26,267 nucleotides of DNA from Patescibacteria group bacterium UBA918 (lineage in GTDB: Bacteria > Patescibacteriota > Minisyncoccia > Phycocordibacterales > UBA918), in NCBI GenBank assembly GCA_002293845.1, contig DBEA01000018.1:46026-72292 (forward strand). Direction: 5' to 3'. A model generated the notes under the pieces. The model was not told the DNA's origin. It did no database searches and was given only the letters and a program-made list of their open reading frames with translations. Every line of letters begins with the position of its first letter. Within the stretch, counting starts at the first letter, position 1. A program made the position numbers and the translations under genes. This document shows positions 15,607 through 21,939 of this stretch, piece after piece.

Positions 15607-16095
15607 TTAAGCGGACTTCTTTGAAGCCAAGGCATTGAGCGCCACGGCCAAGCCCTGGATCGGACTGTTCAAGACGTTGACGAACATACCACGCAATACC
15701 TGTAGCGACGGGATCGAAGCGATCTCGGTCATCTCTTCTCGGGTCTTGAAAGCTCCTTCGAAAACACCTCCAACGATGGCGATGTTGTCCTTGTACTTTT
15801 CGGCGAAAGTCTTGATGTTCTGAGCCGGCGCGATAGCATCGGCGCTATACGCGACTGCGATCTCGCCATCGAGTTCAGGCATCGAACCCTCGTAAGCCTC
15901 ACCGAATACGCGCTTCATCAAAGTCTTCTTGGCCACGAAGTAACCGACGCCCTGATCGCGCAAAGCGGCGCGCATGGCGACGGTGTCGTTGACCGGCAGA
16001 CCCTTGAAAGAAACGAAGACGATGGAATCCGAGTCGTTTTTAACGCCTTCGAGTTTCGCCAAAATGTCCTGCTTCTTCGCTTTTGTGATTGCCAT
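15607..16095 (-). CDS. rplJ: Ribosomal protein uL10
   Basis: uL10 anchors the bL12 dimers on 23S helix 42 and, with L12, represses its own mRNA. The 162-residue protein starts MAITKAKKQDILAKL and shows typical features: IVFVSFKGLPVNDT, LRDQGVGYFVAKKTLMKR, GEIAVAYSADAIAPAQNIKTFAEKYKD, IASIPSLQVLRGMFVNVLNSPIQGLAVALNALASKK, where the C-terminal helix carries bL12 dimers. Length is normal. The ATG has no evident Shine-Dalgarno sequence but follows a leader of about 295 nt. Confidence 0.97.
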   Translation of the reverse strand: MAITKAKKQDILAKLEGVKNDSDSIVFVSFKGLPVNDTVAMRAALRDQGVGYFVAKKTLMKRVFGEAYEGSMPELDGEIAVAYSADAIAPAQNIKTFAEKYKDNIAIVGGVFEGAFKTREEMTEIASIPSLQVLRGMFVNVLNSPIQGLAVALNALASKKSA

Positions 16096-16390
16096 TTATT
16101 TAGGAATTGGGGATGAGTGCCTGGGTCTTAGTAAGTGATCGCGAAACGATCTACTATACCCTGTTCCCTAGACGCTGATCCCTTAACTAATACAGGCCCA
16201 AGTGGAGCGACATGCTCCGACCTAGGCTTCGACCCCACACTCGATAATAGAGAGATGGACCTCGGCCGGCTAAAACAAAAGTTAGGCTTTTGTTCGCCCG
16301 GACATTGCCAATGCAATGTTTTAGGGCAAACACAAGATCTTTTGTTTCAATTAACGCACTTTCGTGCTACCGACTGTCATGAGCCTGTTA
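16096..16390 (-). promoter_or_regulatory. Structured 5' leader of rplJL (candidate L10 leader)
   Basis: About 295 nt without a gene between the inferred start site and rplJ. On the minus strand it holds CATTGC/GCAATG and AACAAAAG/CTTTTGTT hairpins in a larger imperfect stem, plus a GTCGGAGC-type segment. The position fits the ribosomal protein L10 leader known in many bacteria, where L10-L12 binds a kink-turn element and lowers expression. I cannot align it to the known consensus by eye. Confidence 0.5.
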
Positions 16391-16396
16391 TCGGTT

Positions 16397-16424
16397 AATC
16401 TACCAGATTATGCGAAAAAGGCAA
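16397..16424 (-). promoter_or_regulatory. Promoter of rplJL
   Basis: TTGCCT (16419-16424), 16-nt spacer, TAGATT (16397-16402) on the minus strand. A CATAAT 5 nt upstream of TAGATT is an alternative -10. Confidence 0.45.
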
Positions 16425-16431
16425 CGTCGGC

Positions 16432-16437
16432 TATAAT
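16432..16437 (+). promoter_or_regulatory. -10 box (TATAAT) facing the tRNA-Pro region
   Basis: A consensus TATAAT on the plus strand, about 95 nt before the first tRNA-like fragment; an imperfect TTATGC lies 18 nt upstream. It is divergent from the rplJL promoter. Confidence 0.5.
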
Positions 16438-16459
16438 CGCCCTGACCGAATCGTCATGC

Positions 16460-16521
16460 GGGGTGTAAGCAGAAGCTTTCACCCCTTTGTTCGAAGCTTA
16501 AAACCAAGTAGACTTGGTTTT
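16460..16521 (+). other. Two hairpins in the tRNA-Pro leader
   Basis: GGGGTG/CACCCC enclosing AAGC/GCTT (16460-16485), and AAAACCAAGT/ACTTGGTTTT (16500-16521), the latter ending in TTTT like a terminator. The first hairpin begins with GCGGGGTGTA, which recurs at 16532, the start of the tRNA-like fragment. A decayed tRNA copy or an attenuator are both possible. Confidence 0.45.
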
Positions 16522-16532
16522 ATCTTCTCACG

Positions 16533-16567
16533 CGGGGTGTAGCATAGTGGTAGTGTGCACGCATGGG
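16533..16567 (+). pseudogene. 5' half of a tRNA-Pro-like gene
   Basis: CGGGGTG (acceptor 5' strand), TA, D arm GCAT-AGTGGTA-GTGT, then CACGC AT GGG, the 5' side of an anticodon arm with GGG. It closely copies the first half of the intact tRNA at 16583 and stops where the flanking inverted repeat begins. Confidence 0.65.
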
Positions 16568-16667
16568 GGTTAAAACCTAAGTCGGGGTATCGTATAGTGG
16601 TAGTATGCACGCATGGGGTGCGTGTAGCGTCGGTTCGATTCCGGCTACCCCGACTTAGTTTTTAACC
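16568..16667 (+). repeat. Inverted repeat flanking tRNA-Pro(GGG)
   Basis: GGTTAAAACCTAAGT before and ACTTAGTTTTTAACC after the tRNA are complementary with one mismatch, continuing the acceptor stem into a helix of about 20 bp (16568-16587 with 16648-16667). The tRNA would therefore be released from the tip of a long hairpin. Confidence 0.75.
16583..16653 (+). tRNA. tRNA-Pro (anticodon GGG)
   Basis: Acceptor CGGGGTA/TACCCCG, D arm GTAT-AGTGGTA-GTAT (two G.U pairs), anticodon stem CACGC/GCGTG around ATGGGGT (anticodon GGG), variable TAGC, T arm GTCGG-TTCGATT-CCGGC, discriminator A. CCA is not encoded; CTT follows. It decodes CCC. The D stem is weak, so function is likely but not certain. Confidence 0.8.
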
Positions 16668-16696
16668 GGATGTCTGGGAGACATCCGCGGCCCGCA

Positions 16697-16734
16697 GGGG
16701 TGTGGTCCGGGTTCGATTCCCGGCTCCCCGACCA
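16697..16734 (+). pseudogene. 3' fragment of a tRNA with encoded CCA
   Basis: A perfect T arm (CCGGG-TTCGATT-CCCGG, 16707-16723), acceptor 3' strand CTCCCCG, discriminator A and CCA. The acceptor strand pairs with that of the 5' half at 16533 (CGGGGTG) except for one T-T mismatch. GGGGTGTGG before the T arm does not make a normal anticodon stem plus variable loop. A small hairpin GGATGTCT/AGACATCC (about 16668-16686) precedes it. Confidence 0.55.
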
Positions 16735-16735
16735 G

Positions 16736-16758
16736 TGAATAAAGTCCGACCTTCGTCA
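16736..16758 (+). repeat. REP-like repeat unit (left outer copy)
   Basis: TGAATAAAGTCCGACCTTCG plus TCA, one 23-nt copy of the repeat found in pairs around the transposase at 20835-21569. It begins 1 nt after the encoded CCA of the tRNA fragment. The core AAGTC-C-GACCTT is nearly palindromic. Confidence 0.85.
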
Positions 16759-16783
16759 TTGGTGAAATTAGTTGGAGAAAGAA

Positions 16784-17209
16784 TTACTGTTTCCGGCTTT
16801 TCCACCATGAAGTACCGATGATGGCGATAGATGCGACCGCATACGCAACGTACAGACCAATAATGGCAGTTGCCAACATTCTCTGTTCGACCATGCCCCC
16901 GATACCACCACCGGTTTCAACAAAAGATAGGGCAGTAACGACAGTAAAGACGATTGGCGCCGCCCAAATTGCGAACCTTTTCCAGGCGTGAAATACTGAA
17001 CCATCCAGTGGTAGAGTTAGTAAATGAGGCGCTAGCAATAGAAAAGTTAGCGAGCTAATGCGCCCGACAACGGCTAAGTTTGACCAATTTTGTTTACAAA
17101 AACTTTTTGTCTCCATGCTACATGTTTCTTGGAGAACAGCAGCAATAACAAACATAGACACAGCCAACATAAATGTGACCAGGACGGATTTTTTTGTTAA
17201 AAATTTCAT
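16784..17209 (-). CDS. Small four-helix membrane protein, unknown function
   Basis: The 141-residue protein has a basic start (MKFLTKKS), then four predicted membrane helices at about 8-28, 48-66, 79-98 and 112-135, and a short basic tail WWKSRKQ. Two cysteines (CSMETKSFC) sit in the first outside loop and may form a disulphide. I recognise no family. The start overlaps the stop of the large lipase-fusion gene (ATGA), so it is translated from the same message and may anchor, export or protect against the product of that gene, although this is inference only. It ends about 25 nt from the repeat copy at 16736-16758. Confidence 0.7.
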   Translation of the reverse strand: MKFLTKKSVLVTFMLAVSMFVIAAVLQETCSMETKSFCKQNWSNLAVVGRISSLTFLLLAPHLLTLPLDGSVFHAWKRFAIWAAPIVFTVVTALSFVETGGGIGGMVEQRMLATAIIGLYVAYAVASIAIIGTSWWKSRKQ

Positions 17210-20200
17210 AATTGTGACTCTATTAGACTTAGCAATCTTCTTAACTCCATAGCGTTGTCAGAAGAAATCTTCTTCAATTTCAAGTACACGCTGACTTGTT
17301 TATCCAACGCTTTTAATTGTAGCCTAAGTGCCGAGTCAAACGGCGTAAGTGACGCTAATAAGCCGGAAGGACCGGCTGACTGTTCTCTCTGCCGGTAGAT
17401 TTTATAGAAAGCATCGATCTGCTTTTGTAATAATTTCCGCACGCTCTTATTTACCAAATTGGCATCGACGTAGGTTTTGAACTGACTGACAAGTTCAGCC
17501 ACGGTCGGTTCCGCAACCGGCTCATCGGGTAGCGTCACTCTCTCCCCCACGGCCGGCGCCATTGTCAAGTCGATACTGCCATTGCCGTCATAATCGATGT
17601 CTAGAGGTCCCGATCCGGATATCGTACCGTCGTTTACCACCAGAGTAGCCACCGTAGTGGTACTAGTAGGGATGGCACTCAGGGTAGTGGTGGCCTCGAT
17701 CTGTTCCCCGTCGAATTGAGCGATCTCTAGAGTAAAGGAGCCTGCGCTTTCTCCATGTAAGTTTAAGACACCAGGTTTGTTATCGTAAACGACGATCATT
17801 TGCACCTCGCCATAGCGATTGTATTCAGAATTCCGTCCGGCTGGGTGATCACTGTCCACTACTAAACCGTCGCTCTCAGTATAAGAAAGTGAAAGCGGAG
17901 AATGGAGAGTGAAAGTGAGACGTTCGGCTTTATTCAATTCTGGCTTCGCACCAAATACATACTGATAATTAGCACTGGTGGAAGTGCCAATTAAATTATC
18001 CAGAATCAAATCTCTCACATCACTTATCTCAAGGAGATCTTTATGGTTTGTTCTTAGAACAGAAATATTATTCTTAATTACAGAATCATTATAAGTAGAC
18101 AAATCAACCCACCACCTACTTACCGATTCCGAAGAAGTGCTCATGGCCAAAGCGCTCGGTTCTATCACGGTATGATCGCCGTCGTACACCAACACGGGGC
18201 TGTAGGTCAGCTGATCGACGCGTCGGTCACAATGCGTAGGTAGGCTAAAGAAGTTGTCTCGAATACATTTGGAATCGGTCCAGTATTCGATACCGGCGAC
18301 GGTCGGTTCGCCAGTGCCAGCTACCTGATGAACCTTGACCCCAGCAGGCGGCTGCCAGGCGGACCCGACGGCACTCAAAACATCCAGACTATCTTGTAGC
18401 AAGGAGGAGTTGGCAAGAAGCGGATTAGATAGATCAGCGTACTCCGGAGCACTTCGACCCTCATCTCCCCTCAAAAACTTTTGCAACCCGTCGGCACTAG
18501 ATAATTCCGTGCCGTAAGCCTCGACAAAACTATTGGTGGCTCCGCCTTCCGCAAAGCGAACCAATGGGGTGAATACGGAGAAACCGGCATTATCAAAATA
18601 ATCGGGTTGCGGCAGAAGCTGATAAGCAAACGGCGCGTTCCGTGCGAAATCACGAGCCCTCGCATCGGAGTAACGCGTCAGAATGCCGGAATTGTAACCA
18701 TGTAGCAAAGCACCTAACGCTTGCGGAGTGCCGATCTGCGGCACTCCGACCAATACGACCTGATCGATCAAGTTGGCCGCTTCTGGACCTAGAGCGTTCA
18801 CTAGAGCCTTGGCCAGTAGTCCACCATTGCTGTGGGCCACGATCGTCACCTTCTTACTCTTAGACCCCAAAGCTAGTTCGCGAACTTCGTCTTGCAAATC
18901 GCCGCTCCCTAAGATGTCCGGCAAGGACAAGCGCCAATCATACCCGTAGGCCACATAATCATCGAGAAATCCGTTTTGCTTTCTATCTTCGAGATCAGCA
19001 AGGAAAGACTCGTACAGATCGAAATTGAATATCGCCGGTCCGTCAAAAGTCTCGATCACTCCCCTGGCCGCTATTTGATTAACGCTCTTGCCTGCGGCAT
19101 CCAAATACAATCTTTCCACATCGGCTTCACTTCCGGGCTCCCACCTTTTGTCCTCACCCTCGTATAGTGAGGACCCCATGATGCCTGGCAGGAGGAGGAC
19201 CGAGGAGCAACACGTCGGACCGGTACCTGGCGGTGTCATCAGCCACGGAAAGAAGTCGACATTGTCGGACACCATACGACCCAAACCTGATGGATTAAGA
19301 ACAGGGTGCCGCGGCCCGGTGGGATCTCCCCAGTAGTTGTTCCGAGCATCGACGACCTCGGTATCATGATTTAATACGCCATAGACCTGATCGCCAGAGA
19401 TCTCACTATTGTTTATGACCATTGTCCCGTCGTGATTTTCTATGCCGTCAGGACCGTTCTGGGTGATCTTGGAATTAGTGATGCGCACGGTTCCGCCGAC
19501 GTTCGATATGCCACTTCTGTCATCTGCCACAGAGGCAAAATGAACTCGCGCATGATCTAGGAGTAACGTGCCCGCTGCGCCGATCGTGAACCCGGACCAA
19601 TCTCCGACGCCAGGAGACGTGGTATCGCCGTCATTATTGGTATCGCGACCATCGCTATCGTCTTTGAGAGAAGTGAATATGACAGGCTCCTCCTTTGTAC
19701 CTTTCGCGTCTATGGTCCCCGCTATTACCCGAGAGCTAGTGGTGAGATTTTTAACCACTGTTCCCGGCCCTAATGTCAGAGCAGTACCGGCCGACACATC
19801 AAGATAAGAATTTCCGAGAAGTTTCATCCTGGCCACACCTATATTCCAACCGCCATTCTTGAATATATAAGGCAATGCCCCACCACTCCAGGTTTGATCG
19901 TTAGATACGGGGCTACCAACTATGACGCCCAGATATTGCGCAGCATCGATGATATTTTCTTCCTGCGCAAAAGAAGTGACAGTAGCTGCGTCAAAAAAGA
20001 TCGCCTCGAAGTCGACGTCGAAGCGATTGTGTCTTAAGGTCATGTTTCCTTCTCCCGTCAGATAGATGCCGGACCAATCATCGATGAAATTCGAGTCTTC
20101 GATCGTAGCGTCGCCACCTGTGACAATCACTCCGTACCGACTTTCGCGAAGATCACAATCACTCACTCTCAATGTCCCCGCAGTCTGGGCGATGGAAAAA

Positions 20201-20709
20201 TAGTTATTGTTCTGGATGAGACAACTGGATATATCGAGATTGCCGCCGGTATTGTAAATACCACCGCCCGTGCCTTTGTGTCCGGTGAGAGTCCGGAATT
20301 GATGATAACCTCCGTGACGCACCTCGAAATACGCCAGTGCGCCCTCAGACCCCTCCATGAACCATAGTCCATGCCAGCCGCCAACGACCGGGTCAATATC
20401 ATCGGAGGTAAAACTTATGGGGCTTTCTGGAGTACCGCGAGCATCCAGCCGGCCATGTATGGTCAGGGAGTTCCCGGATTTTATAGTCACTCCAGGTTCT
20501 ATAGTAAGGGTGGCCTCGGCATCCACGACCACCTCGCTCGTCAATAGGTAGGGACTGTTGGCTGTCGTCCACGTTGTATCGGTTGTTACATGTCCGGAGA
20601 ACGATGTTTCAGCCTCGACAACCTCCGGCCAAAAATAGACGCTCGCGAAAACCAACAGTCCGATCAATAAAAACTTGTTGGCACTAACTGAGGGTCGATA
20701 AGTGACCAT
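17206..20709 (-). CDS. Secreted fusion of right-handed beta-helix and LCAT-like lipase/acyltransferase
   Basis: About 1,167 residues from the chosen start (MVTYRPSVSANKFLLIG). A signal peptide ends at about VVEA/ETS. The first half (about 45-490) is a parallel beta-helix rich in NSxI/GGxxxIxxS-type rungs, ending NNYWGDPTGP, a motif common at the end of such domains; a DDSDGRDTNNDGD loop may bind calcium. Next is an alpha/beta-hydrolase resembling the lecithin:cholesterol acyltransferase family: LLLPGIMGSSLY (oxyanion region, about 505), YGYDWRLS, nucleophile elbow VAHSNGGL (about 627) and DGDHTVIEPS, the probable acid/His end (about 843). The C-terminus has DYDGNGSIDL and a helical tail. Two earlier ATGs exist, but TATAGT 10 nt before 20709 favours this one. 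Probably acts on lipids or esters outside the cell. Confidence 0.85.
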   Translation of the reverse strand: MVTYRPSVSANKFLLIGLLVFASVYFWPEVVEAETSFSGHVTTDTTWTTANSPYLLTSEVVVDAEATLTIEPGVTIKSGNSLTIHGRLDARGTPESPISFTSDDIDPVVGGWHGLWFMEGSEGALAYFEVRHGGYHQFRTLTGHKGTGGGIYNTGGNLDISSCLIQNNNYFSIAQTAGTLRVSDCDLRESRYGVIVTGGDATIEDSNFIDDWSGIYLTGEGNMTLRHNRFDVDFEAIFFDAATVTSFAQEENIIDAAQYLGVIVGSPVSNDQTWSGGALPYIFKNGGWNIGVARMKLLGNSYLDVSAGTALTLGPGTVVKNLTTSSRVIAGTIDAKGTKEEPVIFTSLKDDSDGRDTNNDGDTTSPGVGDWSGFTIGAAGTLLLDHARVHFASVADDRSGISNVGGTVRITNSKITQNGPDGIENHDGTMVINNSEISGDQVYGVLNHDTEVVDARNNYWGDPTGPRHPVLNPSGLGRMVSDNVDFFPWLMTPPGTGPTCCSSVLLLPGIMGSSLYEGEDKRWEPGSEADVERLYLDAAGKSVNQIAARGVIETFDGPAIFNFDLYESFLADLEDRKQNGFLDDYVAYGYDWRLSLPDILGSGDLQDEVRELALGSKSKKVTIVAHSNGGLLAKALVNALGPEAANLIDQVVLVGVPQIGTPQALGALLHGYNSGILTRYSDARARDFARNAPFAYQLLPQPDYFDNAGFSVFTPLVRFAEGGATNSFVEAYGTELSSADGLQKFLRGDEGRSAPEYADLSNPLLANSSLLQDSLDVLSAVGSAWQPPAGVKVHQVAGTGEPTVAGIEYWTDSKCIRDNFFSLPTHCDRRVDQLTYSPVLVYDGDHTVIEPSALAMSTSSESVSRWWVDLSTYNDSVIKNNISVLRTNHKDLLEISDVRDLILDNLIGTSTSANYQYVFGAKPELNKAERLTFTLHSPLSLSYTESDGLVVDSDHPAGRNSEYNRYGEVQMIVVYDNKPGVLNLHGESAGSFTLEIAQFDGEQIEATTTLSAIPTSTTTVATLVVNDGTISGSGPLDIDYDGNGSIDLTMAPAVGERVTLPDEPVAEPTVAELVSQFKTYVDANLVNKSVRKLLQKQIDAFYKIYRQREQSAGPSGLLASLTPFDSALRLQLKALDKQVSVYLKLKKISSDNAMELRRLLSLIESQL

Positions 20710-20719
20710 ATACATGGAG

Positions 20720-20725
20720 ACTATA
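20720..20725 (-). promoter_or_regulatory. -10 box (TATAGT) of the lipase-fusion gene
   Basis: TATAGT on the minus strand, 10 nt before the ATG at 20707-20709 and 4 nt before another at 20713-20715. It argues against the ATG at 20749-20751. Confidence 0.5.
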
Positions 20726-20786
20726 CCACGATACCCAAAAGACCCTCTCATAGATAAACGAACGACCCCTCCCGTTCTCGCCTTGG

Positions 20787-20841
20787 TGAATAAGGTCCGA
20801 CCTTCGTCATCTCCTACTTGACGAAGGTCGGACCTTATTCA
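20787..20841. repeat. Paired REP-like repeat downstream of the transposase
   Basis: Arms 20787-20809 and 20819-20841 are a perfect 23-bp inverted repeat (TGAATAAGGTCCGACCTTCG...) with a 9-nt spacer TCTCCTACT. The right arm contains the transposase stop codon. The layout matches the paired REPs (BIMEs) of REP-associated transposases. Confidence 0.9.
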
Positions 20842-21569
20842 TAAACTATCTCCAATTCGTTTCCTCCACTCAACTGCTTTTCATAGGTAGAGATGACCAT
20901 TTGTTTTGACGCTTCTTTAAAATCACGTTCAGAACTATAAAAAGGCACCGCCCCTTGGCTTTTCTTACTCGCGGAAATTTCTTCCATGTCCAGCAAGGGC
21001 GAAGTCAAATCTCCTGTCCAATTCCTCAAGCTAGAGAACTCGTACCCTTTAGCCCACTGATAAGCGGTGTCGAAATCACTTACCGCTCCCGCCAAACCTC
21101 TGTCAGGATACAGCTCGCATACATTTTTTACGTTTATGTAGGAAATCAATCTGGTTAAGTGATGCGGTTCTGTGACTATTACCGGCTTGTACTTGGATTG
21201 AAAAATCGTGCCTTTATTTTCATATTTTTTATTAAAACCCAAAGTTATGCTACCAGCTAAACGTTGCATGAATTTTCCGATACCACCCCCTTTCCGTTCA
21301 CGCAGTAGCAAATGAAAGTGGTTGGGCATAACAACAAACGACAAAATATCTACAAGCGGTTCTCTTTTGGGCCAATGACTTGGTCGTTCAAACAATTTGA
21401 GCGTCTGCTCTATTCTTCTTAAATTAGTATCTCGATATTGATCGTTGCATAAGTAAGCCAGGCGTACAAATCTCCAATGATCGCTAACATCACGAAATAT
21501 CTGCATACCCATTACACCGCGGTGAATGCAGTGGACCGTCTCCCCCTCTTTATAACTAGTGACTCGCAT
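20835..21569 (-). mobile_element. REP-associated tyrosine transposase (RAYT, Y1 family) gene
   Basis: Enzymes of this group are single-strand HUH/Y1 nucleases that act on REP palindromes. The 244-residue protein has the family outline: HCIHRGVMGMQIFRDVSDHWRFV (about 13-35), the metal-binding HxH in FVVMPNHFHLLLRE (about 87-100), GGGIGKFMQRLAGSITLGFNKKYENKGTIFQSKYKPVIV, where the catalytic Tyr and the GxxFQ-type motif lie, and LISYINVKN. Length is normal for RAYTs. Both sides carry paired copies of the same 23-bp repeat, and single copies lie at 16736 and 21795, so protein and repeat belong together. The stop codon lies inside the downstream repeat. No nearby -10 is clear. Confidence 0.92.
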
Positions 21570-21570
21570 G

Positions 21571-21625
21571 TGAATAAGGTCCGACCTTCATCATCTCATA
21601 CTTGACGAAGGTCGGACTTTATTCA
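21571..21625. repeat. Paired REP-like repeat upstream of the transposase
   Basis: Arms 21571-21593 and 21603-21625 are a 23-bp inverted repeat with two mismatches and a 9-nt spacer TCTCATACT, almost the same as the downstream pair. It begins 2 nt before the transposase start codon. Confidence 0.9.
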
Positions 21626-21721
21626 TTAACTTGAGGCGCCGACGATGAGGACTAGAAACAGGGCGGCGGCGATCACTACCAGGAAACTGAGGAGGAATTT
21701 GTAGAAATTCGAGTTGAACAT
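21626..21721 (-). CDS. 31-residue single-pass membrane peptide
   Basis: ATG at 21719-21721, stop TAA at 21626-21628. The peptide is MFNSNFYKFLLS followed by FLVVIAAALFLVLIVGASS: a short polar start, one strong membrane helix and a small-residue end. A consensus TATAAT lies 7 nt before the ATG, the same short-leader arrangement as other genes here, which is the main reason for calling it. The stop codon abuts the repeat pair. Function unknown; small membrane peptides can be toxins, regulators or subunits. Confidence 0.55.
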   Translation of the reverse strand: MFNSNFYKFLLSFLVVIAAALFLVLIVGASS

Positions 21722-21728
21722 GCCTTTA

Positions 21729-21734
21729 ATTATA
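21729..21734 (-). promoter_or_regulatory. -10 box (TATAAT) of the membrane peptide
   Basis: A perfect consensus hexamer, 7 nt before the ATG on the minus strand. Confidence 0.55.
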
Positions 21735-21767
21735 ACAAAGCCCACGACTAAAAGTCGCGGGCTTTGT
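21735..21767. terminator. Hairpin terminator between the peptide gene and the surface-layer gene
   Basis: ACAAAGCCCACGACT pairs with AGTCGCGGGCTTTGT (one G.T pair), loop AAA. On the minus strand it ends in TTTGTTATAAT, so it directly abuts the -10 box of the peptide gene. Confidence 0.65.
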
Positions 21768-21794
21768 GCATACACTCATAGAGAACTGCCCAAA

Positions 21795-21817
21795 TGACGA
21801 AGGTCGGACTTTATTCA
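21795..21817 (-). repeat. REP-like repeat unit (right outer copy)
   Basis: A 23-nt copy in inverse orientation to the one at 16736-16758 and identical to its reverse complement. The two outer copies bracket 5.1 kb of accessory genes. Confidence 0.85.
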
Positions 21818-21834
21818 CTCGTTTGGGTGGAGAC

Positions 21835-21862
21835 GCAAAAAGCCCCCGAAGGGGCTTTTTGC
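21835..21862 (-). terminator. Terminator of the surface-layer gene
   Basis: 12-bp hairpin GCAAAAAGCCCC/GGGGCTTTTTGC with loop CGAA (plus strand), T-tracts in both directions. A second weaker hairpin, CTTCTAA/TTAGAAG (21900-21928), lies nearer to the stop codon at 21940. Confidence 0.85.
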
Positions 21863-21939
21863 TACTCGCGACTTTCGTCGCGACGCGTCTGCCATCAGCC
21901 TTCTAAGTTAGTCAAACTAATTTAGAAGTACTAACTAGG

